A stretch of 64,000 nt of DNA from Antedon mediterranea (GCF_964355755.1 NC_092680.1:20685001-20749000); one strand, 5' to 3'. Numbered from the stretch's first letter, positions 43,001-58,000 are shown. Notes: generated from the sequence alone by a model not told the origin. Program-made: numbers and translations.

Positions 43001-46000
43001 AAAAACTTAAACGACATCAACGTGGGGGTAAGAAAAATAATGGTCAGAATGCTTCCGGTAATAACACTATAAATAGATTAACAAAACCTAGATTTTATGA
43101 AATAGAAAAATATTTAACTCAATAATAAAGTAGAACTACTTGGTATATCTGAAACATTTCTTAATGATAATAATTCTAACTTTAATGTTAATGGATATAA
43201 TTGGAAATCTAAAATTAGAAAATAGGAGTGGGGGTGGGATTGGCTTTTTTATATCTATTTCTGACAACTTCTTAGACTCGGCATGAATGACACCCTTGAA
43301 AGACTTTGGGTTAAAGTTTGCAGCGATAGTGGCAAACCAGTATGTCTGTGTGGCTTATTTCCTTGTAGAAGGAGTTAACAATGAACTATAAACCTATGAA
43401 CTTTATGTCCAATTATTATTCTAAATCATTAGAATAGAAAATGATGAGGATGATCCAAATATTTTATTGATGGGAGATTTCAATGCGAGAATTGGAAGTA
43501 ATACCAAATGGTGATCCCATAACAAACTCAAATGGTAATCGGTTACTTAACTAAGAACAATGCAAACCTTACCATCTAAACTGCACTATCTTTGTGAGGA
43601 AAAGTTTACATGGTGTAAGGTAACCAAAAGAGCACAATGGATTATTTGTTGTGTTCTAAATGGTTAATTAACCATACACAATCAGTTTTAATTGACGAAA
43701 AAGGAGAGTTTAATTTTGGTATTGATCATAATCTATGTTGTTAACCCTTGGTATTACTCTTACCAAAATAAACTAAAATGATTTCACTTTATATCAAGAG
43801 AAATTACTGGTTGGGGTGTTTCTAATTTTTACCCCTGATTCAATTTCGGAATCTTGGACAAATATTATTATGGAAGCAGCAAAAGGGGGTACTAAATTGC
43901 AAACAAAAACACGCCGGTGGCGTAAATGTGCTAACTCAAATAGGAATAATAATAATATAGACAATAGTGATGATAGTTGTGACGATCTATGGAATCTGTA
44001 ATTAGAAAAACGACATAAAGTCACAATGCTTATTAAAAATAAAATACAAGAAAAAAGGGTTAACAATTCAATAGAAAAAGCAAATGAAGGAGGTCCTTCT
44101 TGTAAAGATTTTTGGAAAAACTTAGGAGGCAATAGCATGAAGTGTAACATCATGGATTTTGATTGCATCCAAATTCCTGATTCTGAGGAAATAAAATTTT
44201 ATAAGAAAACGATAAATCAATGTGTCTTACTGGGAAAACTTGGGCAAATGCAATATGATTTTGAAGGATTGTAATGCTTTTCTAACCAATTGCTTTGTTA
44301 AAGAAATCAGAAATAACCTTTCTCTTGAATATGACAACCAAGCTGATAATATTATAATGAAGAGTTCCTAAATGATACTTTTTATTGATTTTGATGTTGT
44401 AAAAGAAGCAGTATCCTTATTTATTACCGAAAAAGAACAAATCCCTGGTTTGGACAATATTACAAATGAATTACTGAAGAATGGAGGAAACGTCTGTATC
44501 AATAAAACATTACTTGGCCTTTTAAAGAAAATTATTGAATTGGAAGAAATCCCAAAAGACTGGAATATTATTATTTCTATTCATAAGAAAGGTAGCCATA
44601 GAATTTAGACAACTATCTTTTAACATTACTAATTATCTTGAAAATAATGATATCGGAAGTTCCGGGAGGTTTTCGTGCAACTTATAGATGTGAAGATCAT
44701 ATGTTTACATTCAAAAGTATTGCTGCTTGCAGACTTAAAGAAAATAAACACACCTATGGCCTTCCTGGACTTCCGTAAAGCTTTTGACAGTGTCTGGCTA
44801 AACGGTTTATTCAAAGCTGTTTGGTCATCAGGTGTATAAGGGGTAAGATTTGGCAATAACTTGATAAACTTTATGAAGATGCTAAAGGTTCTGTTAGAGT
44901 TGGAAATATAGTCACTGCATTTTTTGACATTGAACATGACAGGGTGTAAAGCAAGGTTGTGTTCTTTCTCCAATCTTATTTAACATCTTTATTAATGAAT
45001 TATAGAAAATGCTTGTATCAAACAATCTAGGTATTAGAATAAACAACACCTCGATAGGAAGATTATTCTGGGCAGATGACATTGAAGAAGTCAAACTTTA
45101 ATTTTGATAAATCCAACGTTCTTGTTTTTACTCGGGGTACCCGTGTCTAGTACTCTTTTTCTTCTTCTATCGAGTAAAAAGTGCGATTTATGAAGTACTA
45201 CTCATTCCTTATAGTTGTATTGTTGAGCTGGGATTTGGCATGAATATACTACATGGACATGTTCTCAAATCTATAGAGCCGGATTTTTAAATTTCACACC
45301 GGATGCAGCCATATGACGTCTCGAAGATGGTACCGTATAGCCGTATTTGGTAGCGAGGTTATTGATGTGTGATAAATTTATTGTTGAAGCATATTTCTAG
45401 AAAACTTAATGACAATGTACAGTTCCAAAATGTAATCACAAAATGCAACAGGCTTAGCTTATATTAAATCATTAATTGACAAATGTAATAATTTAAATAG
45501 AGTATATTATGGAGATATATTATGGATATATTACCGCAATTAATTACGGATCAGCTGTTTGGTGCTCTTTAAATAAAACTAATATTGAAAACTAGAAAAA
45601 TTACAATTGCAGATGGCTAGATATATAATCTTAAAGCGTCAAGGAATACACCGCGTGCAGCATTATATGGCGAACTAGGTTGTTTGCCAATAAATGTTGC
45701 ACATGATTGCTTGCGTATACAAAATTTTAATCGAAATGTACATATGGAATCCCACCGTTGGCCAACATTTTTTGCTTAATACTCTGCTTCAACTTATTTG
45801 TAATAAGAATGATTTTCGTTTTAAATTTTTAATATGTTTACGTAATGTTTTTTTTTCTTCAAATGTGACAAATTAATTTGTGACACTATTGATAATCCAA
45901 ATGTAGATACGAACAGCTTTATTTTGTCAAAGGTTAAAGAGCAAGCTTATACTGACTGGAGAAACGATCTTGCACTAATAAAATCCTCTCTATCAGATTA

Positions 46001-49000
46001 TCAAATTGTTAAAGAAATTCCCTACTTAGAAAAATATTTGCTTCAACCATTAGAAATTAAAGCGCAAGTATGAAATTTGTTGCGTTCCAACACGCTACCT
46101 TTAAATAGACGAATATCAAGCTGAACCAAAGAAAATAAAGCGGGTTTATGTCCTCTTTGTAATTGTAAAGCTACTAAAGATCTCAGGCATTTCCTTTTCT
46201 CATGCCCCGCCCTACAGAATATTAGACTGGAGGAATTGGCAATGCTTAAGCAGGATCTATCGAGTGCAATTGATGTATGGAACGCATTTTTATATGGATC
46301 GTTAGATCAAAAATTATGTTCTTGGTGCATCCATTTAACCTTTCTGCAAATATTGAGGTTGCATTCGTTAAACGGGCGTGGACGAAAAGAAATGAAAGCT
46401 AGTTCTTTGCATCTTACAATACTTCAATCCTGTATTACTTTTTTATCAGTTTGTATATATACTTTGTTTATATTTTTTGTTTTTCTCTTGTAAATATTTT
46501 TGTTAATTGAATTTTTCATTCTTTTGTACTTTTATTTTAACTTTTACTTTATTATGGACGCACCTTTTTATTCGAGAAGTGTGCCACTGTTTCAAAAGTG
46601 TAGGCTTTCCAAGTAAATTATTATTATTTAATGTTAAATATGATGCTATGGTTGGTCGGTTTGGTTAAAACAGAAAACTCTCAAATGCGACGCTAAATTA
46701 ATTCATCTTTTGTACTTAAAGTGCTCTACCATTTTAATGGTAATAATTGCTAAGTTCTTGTCTTTAATGATACGCCTATTATAGTGTGGATAATCAATTT
46801 TAACAGCTTGTTCTGAAATATGAAACAACAGCCAATACAAAATTACAATTAAAGATATAACTAAAAATAAAATCAACTATGGTCCTGTTTATTAATAATG
46901 AATAGGGCTCTCAATAGTTATAATTTGTACATCTGCAAAATTTAAACAAATATTATAAAGGATTGTATGCATACAATAATGCCTCTGTATATGAGTATAC
47001 TGTAAGTTTTCTACTCACAACTACTCTTTCTAAAAGGGAAACTTGTGGAAAGAACTAAAATTACTATTTCAATACTTTTCAGATTTTTATTTTGCATGAA
47101 AATGAAAAAAATGAAAATAATAAGCCTCTATTAAATTTATAACGTTCTGACTTAGAAACCAATATCATTTTCATCAAAAATATCGATAATATGAAGTAAC
47201 AATTGTGTACTTTCTTCAAACGAATTTGGCATCGTATAATTATCCACATCATTTCCAATGACTTCAGCAAGTCCAGCAGCAAAGACCGGAGAGCATCCAT
47301 ACTTTGGAGGTTCATCGCAGTAGTTACGGTTTACCTCCTCAATATCATCATCAGAAAATCGCAATGGAAATTTATAATCTCTTGTTCCATATATTTCGGG
47401 TAAGAAATACAGGACGTCTGGTTTCCCACATGGGACTTCCAGATTAGTTTGATTGCGAATTCGATGTTGATTCCACATTTCGGCTATGCGAGAAACATCC
47501 CTCTGGATTAAGTCGTTAAAACAGAATCTAATACATTCAATGTGAAGTTCATTAGATGTATCTACCAGTCCCCTGTCTCGAAGATCTTTCAAGTGATTAA
47601 TCCAAAAGCGAGTACAAAGACGCTGTAAGTAAGACCAAAAGGCCTCGATACGCTGATTTGCCACGGATCTGCCATACAAGAAACTTTTGGCACCACTCAT
47701 TGAATCGCGATCATTTGATCTTAACGCTACCTGAATGAGTCTAATCAAAGAGTTCTCGGTTCCTCTGTCAGCACGGATAACTCTAGGTACTCCGTGTATT
47801 TTCTGCACATATTCTAAAAAGAACTGTGCTATATATCTCGGATTCTTATTGCTGGGACAAACTTTGATCCACAATAGTCTTCTTGAGTATCCATCTATTG
47901 CAGCATGTACTGAAATTCCAAAAGGTTTTAATTTGTCAAATCCGTCAACATGTATCATGTAATTGGGACCTTTATTGGAGTAAAGGCGACGTCGAAAAGC
48001 TCTGGTCCATCTTGAGTCCACCCTTTCAGGATCTAACTCTCGAAGAATTATTCTCACAGTCTCCTGGGATACACTTAAGTGGTAACGTGTGGTTATCAAA
48101 CGCCACATAAAACGGTAACCCACAGAATCCGGCAAATTATTTAGAGCACTTTGTACGACTTCCACTACATCTTCTAACGGTGAATGTACTCGACGGCGTA
48201 GACTTAACCTTGCCGATATATGTCGTATTTGACGTAAGCTTAAAACTATGTCATGTCTTAAAAGCAGAAACCCGATTATTTCGACTGCAGTGTATCCAGC
48301 ATAAAAGTAATGTTCTATTAACTCTTCTCTCGTAAAATCAGCGTTGTATCTTTCCAGTAGTTCTGCTGCCGTATACAATCCCGGAGCCGATACACATGGG
48401 AATGCGATTATCAAGTACACAAAAACCTGGTATAGGAAGTAAGATTAGAACAATTATTTTGGCATTCCAAAGATTTTATTTTTCTGCCAAGGATAGCCAT
48501 TTTCAAGTACTAAATAAATAAAACATAATTATTTGATTTGATTGAAATATAGTCGACATTATCACACAGACAAAGCCTACCTACAACTCTGCCTACAGTT
48601 TAAATAGGATCTACAATACATTAGTCTATCATAAAGAAAACAATTTATGACGTAGGCCTACGGTACTATACACGGAGGGTACCGTATTTTATTTTATTTT
48701 TCAAAACTGCTTTGAAATGTTTTACTATAAACATATATTATTGGTTTTATATTATAAATAAAATACTAGGCCTAGGTCAAAATATAAATGGTAGGCCCTA
48801 ATATAGGCCCAGACCAAGCTTGTTGGGCACGGGACTGGTTAATAGTGTGGCCTCAAATCAATAAGAATTCATATTCACTGCAGTGTACCCTAACTCAAGA
48901 TTTAACAAAAGAGTATTGTAAATCTAAGCTTAAGTTAATAATTCTTACCTTCTTATAAAACATATACATGACAGCACTTCAGTGTAGAACTAACCGTTGA

Positions 49001-52000
49001 AACCAAACGAGCGGAATTATGGACACGTCAATTTGTCAATACATGCTTTGCTTGGCGATAATGAATCTAGTCATACCGTTGTTTCTATATTAGCATGGCA
49101 ATAATCTATCTTGTCATGTCAACATACACTCTTGTGTGAAGTCAACTTGGCAAGATAATCTATCTTATCATGTCGACATAATTTTTTTGGTAAAGTCAAC
49201 TTGGCAAGATAATCTATCTCGTCATGTCGACATAAACCTATTTTGTGAATTCAATTTGGCAAGATAATCTATCTGGTCATGCCGACATGCAATTTTGGTA
49301 ACGTCAACTTGGCAAGATAATGTATCTCGTCATGAGATGACGACATATAATAGTTATTATGTCGATATAATAGCCATATTTATGTCGACTTGACAAGATA
49401 TATTATCTCAACAAGTCGCCAAGTGGATGGCACTTGGACGCTTCAAGCGTCGAAGTAAAGTCAACTTGGCAAGTTAATCTATCTGGTCTAGTCGACATGT
49501 ATTTATTAGGATGTCAACTTGGCAAGATAAGCTATCTCGCCATGTAGACATGTAATGGTTACTATGTCGACATAATAGTCATATTTATGTCGACTTGGCA
49601 AGATAAATTATCTCGACAAGTCGCCAAGTGAATGGCACTTTAACGCTTCCGTACATTTTTATATATTTTATGATGTAAATTATTTTATTTGCTATTTTGT
49701 TGTTATTATATTACAAATAGTTTAAGACTTAAAGTAGAACTGAAAAATCTTTATATAATTATAATAATCATGAAGTATACAAAAAAAACTAGATAAAATA
49801 TTTTTCTGACACATTAATAATAATAATACATTTTACTCTGTTATGTTAGGTTTACAATATATACTATATATTATTCATTATTATGATATTACAGGTATAA
49901 CATTCTCAATGCAGTAAATAATCCTAATTACAGTATTTTTATTGATAAACAAGAAACAAAAAGTGATTAATTGATATTGCAACTTAATTCTGTAGTAAAT
50001 TTGTTGCAGTTAAGTTCATTAATTTACATCATTGTCTACCTTTGTTACAGTATCTTTACATAGTAATTTATGTAATCTTAGGAATCGTTATACAGAGTCT
50101 TGAAAATAATTGCATTTTGAAATGAGTAAATTGTTTCATTTTTGATCCAATATAAGAAAACAAATAAGTATGTAATAAGTATGTGTAAATGTGTGTATGT
50201 AATGTCATACAGTAATTGTGTATTATTGTAAATAAAACAATTACCTTAGGCCTATTTTGCAATGACAATGATGCCCCCGGCTGTTGTATGAGGAATGTCA
50301 CTATTTCCAAGGTACACTTTCCATAATACATATACAAATGAAGTGGAGTGTCTCCATCCTTGATGAACAAAATCATAATCATAAGTTTAATAATATTGAT
50401 AAAATCTATATAAGTAATTGATAAGTGCTAAATAGACAAACAATAAATGTATAGCAAAACACATCATCTTATCACAAATGGTAAAATATACGTAGTCCTG
50501 AAAATAATTAATTTTGAAATAAATAAATCATTTCCTTTTTGTTGATCCAATACAAGAAAACAAATAAGTATGTAATAAGTATAAATAATAAATATAATAA
50601 ATAAACAAATAAGTATGTGTAAGTTTGTGTATGTAATGTCATACAGTAAGTGTATAATAGAACACATATTATAGTAAGAAGGCTATCAAAGGCAATGCAA
50701 TGATCCATATTAGGTGAAATGCCTTTTAATGAACCAATCAATTTATGGTACATTTTTATATGTTTTATGATGTAAATTATTTTATTTGCTATTTTGTTGT
50801 TATTAATATATTACAAATAGTTAAAGACTTAAAGTAGAACTGAAAAAATCTTTATATAATTATAATAATCATGAAGTTTAAAAAAAAAACTAGATAAAAG
50901 ATTTTTCCGACACATTAATAATTATACATTTTACTCTGTTATGTTAGGTTTACAATATATACTATATATTATTCATATTATGATATTATACCATTCTCAA
51001 TGCAGTAAATAATCCTAATTACAGTATTTTTATTGATAAACAAGACACAGGAAGTGATTAATTGACATTGCAACTTAATCCTGTAGTAAATTTTTTGCAG
51101 TTAAGTTCATTTATAATTTACATCATCATTGTCTACCTTTGTTACAGTATCTTTACATAGTAATTTATGCAATCTTATGAATTGTTATACTTAGTCGTGA
51201 AAATAATTTCATTTTGAAATGAGTAAATTATTTCTTTTTTGTTAATCCAATACAAGAAAACAAAAAAGTATTTAATAAGTATGTGTAAATGTGTGTATGT
51301 ACTGTCATACAGTAATTGTGTATTATTGTAAATAAAACAATTACCTTATTTTGCAATGACAATGATGCCCAATGCTGTTGTATGAGGAATTTCACTATTT
51401 CCAAGGTACACTTTCCATAACACAGATAAAAATGAAGTGGAGTGTTTCCATTCTTGATAAACAAAATCATAATCATAAGTTCAATAATATTGCTATATAA
51501 GTAATTGATAAGTGCTAAATAGACACAAAAAAAAGTATGTAATAAATGTATGTAAGTTTGTGTGTGTACTGTCATAAAGTAATTGTGTATTATTGTAAAT
51601 AAAACAATTACCTTATTTTGCAATGACAATGATGCACCATGCTGTTGTATGAGGACTTCCACTATTTCCAAGGTACAATTTATCATATTTCCCACATACA
51701 AATGAAGTGGAGTGTCTCCATCCTTGATGAACAAAATCATAATCATAAGTTCAATAATATTTATAAAATCTATATAAGTAATTGATAAGTGCTAAATAGA
51801 CACACAAAAAAAGTATGTAATAAATGTATGTAAGTTTGTGTATGTACTGTCATAAAGTAATTGTGTATTATTGTAAATAAAACAATTACTATAGCAAAAC
51901 ACATCTCATCACAGATGGTAAAGTATACTGTGTGTATTCTCTTGCAACTTAATCCTGTAGTAAATTTGTTGCAGTTAAGTTCATTATAATTTACATCATT

Positions 52001-55000
52001 GTCTACCTTTGTTACAGTATCTTTACATAGTAATTTATGCAATCTTAGGAATCGTTATACTTAGTCGTGAAAATAATTTCATTTTGAAATGAGTAAATTA
52101 TTTCTTTTTTGTTAATCCAATACAAGAAAACAAATAAGTATGTATATAAGTATGTGTAAATGTGTGTATGTACTGTCATACAGTAATTGTGTATTATTGT
52201 AAATAAAACAATTACCTTATTTTGCAATGACAATGATGCACCATGCTGTTGTATGAGGAATTCCACTATTTCCAAGGTACAATGTTGATAATACACATAC
52301 AAATGAAGTGGAGTGTCTCCATTCTTGATGAACAAAATTATAATCATAAGTTCAATATATTAATAACAGCTATATTAGTAATTGATAAGTGCTATATAGA
52401 CAACAACAAAAAAGTATGTAATAAATGTATGTTCGTTACAGTATCTTTACATAGTAATTTATGCAATTTTATGAATTGTTATACTTAGTCTTGAAAATAA
52501 TTTCATTTTGAAATGAGTGAATTATTTCTTTTTTGTTGATCCAATACAATAAACAAATAAGAATGTAATAAGTATGTGTAAATGTGTGTATGTACTGTCA
52601 TACAGTAATTGTGTGTATTATTGTAAATAAAACAATTACCTTATTTTGCAATGACAATGATGCCCCATGCTGTTGTACGAGGACTTTCACTATCTCGAAG
52701 GTATAATATATATTTCCCACATACAAATGAAGTGGAGTGTTTCCATCCTTGATGAACAAAATCATAATCATAAGTTCAATAATATTGATAACAGCTATAT
52801 AAGTAATTGATAAGTGCTAAATAGACAAACAATAAATGTATAGCAAAACACATCATCTTATCACAAATGGTAAAATATACCTAGTCCTGAAAATAATTAA
52901 TTTTGAAATAAATAAATCATTTCCTTTTTGTTGATCCAATACAAGAAAACAAATAAGTATGTAATAAGTATAAATAATAAATATAATAAATAAATATTAA
53001 TAAGTATGTTTAAGTTTGTGTATGTAATGTCATACAGTAAGTGTATAATAGAACACATATTATAGTAAGAAGGCTATCAAAGGCAATGCAATGATCCATA
53101 TTAGGTGAAATGCCTTTTAATGAACCAATCAATTTATGGTACATTTTTATATATTTTATGATGTAAATTATTTTATTTGCTATTTTGTTGTTATTATTAT
53201 TACAAATAGTTTAAGACTTAAAGTAGAACTGAAAAATCTTTATATAATTATAATAATCATGAAGTTTAAAAAAAAAACTAGATAAAATATTTTTCTGACA
53301 CATTAATAATTATACATTTTACTCTGTTATGTTAGGTTTACAATATATACTATATATTATTCATATTATGATATTATAACATTCTCAATGCAGTAAATAA
53401 TCCTAATTACAGTATTTTTATTGATAAACAAGACACAGGAAGTGATTAATTGACATTGCAACTTAATCCTGTAGTAAATTTTTTGCAGTTAAGTTCATTT
53501 ATAATTTACATCATTGTCTACCTTTGTTACAGTATCTTTACATAGTAATTTATGCAATCTTATGAATTGTTATACTTAGTCGTGAAAATAATTTCATTTT
53601 GAAATGAGTAAATTATTTCTTTTTTGTTAATCCAATACAAGAAAACAAAAAAGTATTTAATAAGTATGTGTAAATGTGTGTATGTACTGTCATACAGTAA
53701 TTGTGTATTATTGTAAATAAAACAATTACCTTATTTTGCAATGACAATGATGCACCATGCTGTTGTATGAGGAATTCCACTATTTCCAAGGTACAATTTA
53801 TATTTCCCACATACAAATGAAGTGGAGTGTCTCCATCCTTGATGAACAAGATCATAATCATAAGTTCAATAATATTTATAAAATCTATATAAGTAATTGA
53901 TAAGTGCTAAATAGACACAAAAAAAGTATGTAATAAATGTATGTAAGTTTGTGTATGTACTGTCATACAGTAATTGTGTATTACTAGATGGTACGCTCGC
54001 TTCGCTCGCGTACCATCTAGGTCGTGCCCACAGATGGTTCTCGAATACACAGTAATTTCAGCGTAACAAAACTGGCGATTTCAAATGTACGTACCGCAGG
54101 ACTATAGGCCTATACATTGTCGTTTACAGAAACGAATAAATAGACACGATGATTTATGTAGTCAACTAAAATTAGCACCCTGGGAATTACTTCCGAAGGA
54201 GAAACTTATCACAAAATGAGTCCAAGTTTTTGATTTGGACTCATTTAAAGAAACCCAATTTGTGTTTGTATGTAACATTAGGGTTGAGAGGGATGGGAAA
54301 GCGGATAGGTACGAAGAGGAACAATTTTTAAATATATTCTTTATCCACTCAGTAACGAAATATTTTTTTCATGTTTTATAGGCCTATAAATAATATACCT
54401 CTAAATACAGTAAAACATTTGCGATTTAATACTTTTTTTATTTTATTTATTTATTTATTTCTTTTAAATATTCATTGTACACTAATTTTCCCCGTGTATG
54501 GCAAGAGATTCCTAATTATATTAGAGAACATTCTTTATTTAGTTTAGTTAAAACTGTCACTGTCATAATCGATTGAAATATTAAAGTACCATGTCACGAT
54601 ACACCACTACGACGTTTATATTTGGTAATTATTAATTAATACAAACGTTGAGAAAGAACTGTCAGTATAAAGCTTATTTGTATATAATAATGTGTTTATA
54701 TATCTAACAGTAGAGCCTATCCACAATCTGGCAAGTTTATTCTCAAAGGGCCCATATATTTACCTACCGTATGTGTTAAACCAAGGGCTCATAAATTTAC
54801 CTACAGTACTTGTGTTAAACCAAACTCTGGCAGACTGAGAGATTGGGATGTTCCATTCATCGCAAATCAATAGATTTGTATAATCGTATATTAAATCTAT
54901 CAAAATAGTATTTTTTAAAGAAAATCGGCCTGTCTTCAACATTATGATGGTGTACTCTAGCTGTTCAACCGGTTTTCAGCTATTAAAAACAATTATCGTA

Positions 55001-58000
55001 GGAGGAGATAGGAAAATGCGAAGCCTCCTCGCATTTTTGTGGCGGGTATTTTTCAAGACGGACATCCATTATACAGTGTATACCACGGTCGGAAAACACC
55101 CCTATTTGGGGCAAATCTTGGAACCTAAATTCGTTTTAACCGTCAATAACTTATTATCTAACTTAATTTAATTAGTAAACAGGGTTACATAAGGTGGTTA
55201 AAATCAGTACCGAAAGTACGAACCAACTTTATATACCATCGAGTAAAAATTATAGAAGTAAGGCGCGATTTACCGAATTTTGCCCTTACGTAAATTTATA
55301 TATAGATTGTAAATAAAACAATTTCTATAGCAAAACACATCTCATCACAGATGGTAAAGTATACTGTGTGTATTCTCTTGCAACTTAATCCTGTAGTAAA
55401 TTTGTTGCAGTTTAAGTTCATTAATTTACATCATTGTCTACTTTTGTTACAGTATCTTTACATAGTAATTTATGTAATCTTAGGAATCGTTATACTTAGT
55501 CGTGAAAATAATTTCATTTTGAAATGAGTAAATTATTTCTTTTTTGTTAATCCAATACAAGAAAACAAAAAAGTATTTAATAAGTATGTGTAAATGTGTG
55601 TATGTACTGTCATACAGTAATTGTGTATTATTGTAAATAAAACAATTACCTTATTTTGCAATGACAATGATGCCCCATGCTGTTGTATGAGGAATTTCAC
55701 TATTTCCAAGGTATAATATCTACTACTCACATACAAATGAAGTGGAGTGTTTCCATCCTTGATAAACAAAATCATAATCATAAGTTCAATAATATTGATT
55801 AACAGCTATATAAGCAATTGATAAATGCTAAATAGCCAAAGAATAAATCTATAGCAAAACACATCTCATCACAAATGGTAAAGTACACTGTGTGCATTCT
55901 CGTGCAACTTAATCCTGTAGTAAATTTGGTGCAGTTAAGTTCATTATAATTTACATCATTGTCTACCTTTGTTACAGTATCTTTACATAGTAATTTATGC
56001 AATCTTATGAATTGTTATACTTAGTCTTGAAAATGATTTCATTTTGAAATGAATAAATTATACATATCTTTTTGTTGATATAATACAAGAAAAAAAAAGT
56101 ATGTAATAAATGTATGTAAGTTTGTGTATGTACTGTCATACAGTAATTGTGTATTATTGTAAATAAAACAATTACCTTATTTTGCAATGACAATGATGCA
56201 CCATGCTGTTGTATGAGGAATTTCACTATTTCCAAGGTACAATGTTGATAATACACATACAAATGAAGTGGAGTGTTTCCATCCTTGATAAACAAAATCA
56301 TAATAATAAAGTTCAATAATATTGATAACAGCTATATAAGTAATTGATAAGTGCTAAATAGACAACCAATAAATCTATAGCAAAACACATCTCATCACAA
56401 ATGGTAAAGTATACTGTGTGTATTCTCTTGAAACTTAATCCTGTAGTAAATTTGTTGCAGTTAAATTAATTATAATTGACATCATTGCCTACCTTTGTTA
56501 CAGTATCTTTACATAGTAATTTATGCAATCTTATGAATTGTTATACTTAGTCGTGAAAATAATTTCATTTGAAATGAGTAAATTATTTCTTTTTTGTTAA
56601 TCCAATACAAGAAAACAAATAATGTAATAAGTATGTGTAAATGTGTGTATGTACTGTCATACAGTAATTGTGTATTATTGTAAATAAAACAATTACCTGA
56701 TTTTGCAATGACAATGATGCCCCATGGTGTTGTATGAGGAATTCCACTATTTCCAAGGTACAATTTCCATAAAGCAGAGACAAATGAAGTGGAGTGTTTC
56801 CATCCTTGATGAATAAAATCATAATAATACAGTAATAATTATTATTATTATATTATTATTGACTGGTATATCTTTATTCAAAAATGTAAGTGTTTATTAG
56901 TGAAACAAGGCCAACAGCCATTAAGTCGCGTGCTACAATGCATAGTGATACCGGACCGACAGACAAACAGACCGACAGACAGACAGACCGACAGACAGAC
57001 GGACCGACCGACATAGTGAACTATACTGATCGAAATTACTGAACATGTTTAAAAATGTTGAAATGTTTAAAAACATTTATATTTTTTTAATTTACACGTG
57101 CGTAGCCTGTCACTTTTGACGTGCTCGTATAACGTAATTTCGAGTTGAAAAGTAAGTCAAGAAAAGAGAAATCGGGCAAGAAGAGTGCGCAATAACATTT
57201 AACGCGCAGTGCGCGCGCAAAAATCTGCGCACTCATGGCAATTTTGTAAACGCTTAAAATTGCCTGAAACGTACTCTTATTTCATCGAAAATAAATTTTG
57301 AAAATTTTAAGCGCGCTTACGCATGCGTTACATGAGCTACGCACGTAATTGTATTGCCATATGATGATTTATGCCCTGAAATTTATGAGTACCAAATTTT
57401 ATTTAATTGTGATTCATGGTTGTTAAGATATGATTACAAACGTGATTTCGTTAAATCGTGCGTAGACCACGTAATTTTTTATTGCGCACCGTGAAAACAT
57501 AACCACATCGATTCCTGGCCATAAGGAATATTCTGTGAAAAATTGACTTAGCTAGATTAAACTGATATCAAGATAAGGTCATAAAGCGATAAAACGCATA
57601 GTGATACCGGACCGACAGACAGACAGACAGACAGACCGACAGACAGACCGACAGACAGACCGACAGACAGACAGACCGACCGACATAGTGAACTATAGAG
57701 TCGCTTCCACGCGACTAAAAATTAACTTATTTTGCAATGTTAATGATGAACCTTGATTTATAAAGAATGTCACCATTTCCAAGGTATACCTTCTATAACG
57801 CAGATACAAATGAAGTGGAGTGTCTCCATCCTTGATAAACAAAATCGTAATCATAAGTTCAATAATATTTATAAAATTGCTAAAGTGCTAAATAGACGAC
57901 CAATAAATGTATAGCAAAACACATCTCATCACAAATGGTAAAGTATACTGTGTGTATTCTCTTGCAACTTAATCCTGTAGTAAATTTGTTGCAGTTAAGT

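Larger units (their letters stand above)
36938..49650. mobile_element. 12.7-kb DNA transposon with DDE transposase and RING-finger gene
   Basis: It interrupts an intron cassette whose uninterrupted form (CAATCAATTTATGGTACATT) is seen near 28360, 35420, 50740 and 53120. The left junction is at about 36937 and the right at about 49650; three host bases (ATG) are missing and there is no target duplication. The long terminal inverted repeats consist of subrepeats rich in GTCGAC and CTTGGCAAGATAA. The left end lacks the outermost 35 bp or so that the right end has, pointing to terminal deletion. It carries two convergent spliced genes that look intact, plus a degenerate LINE. Confidence 0.88.

Noticed and set aside
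45121-45360. Possible copy of the Helitron within the LINE relic
   Set aside because: Only short words (ATCGAGTAAAAA, GCGATTTA) are shared with 55238-55280; no ends or hairpin.
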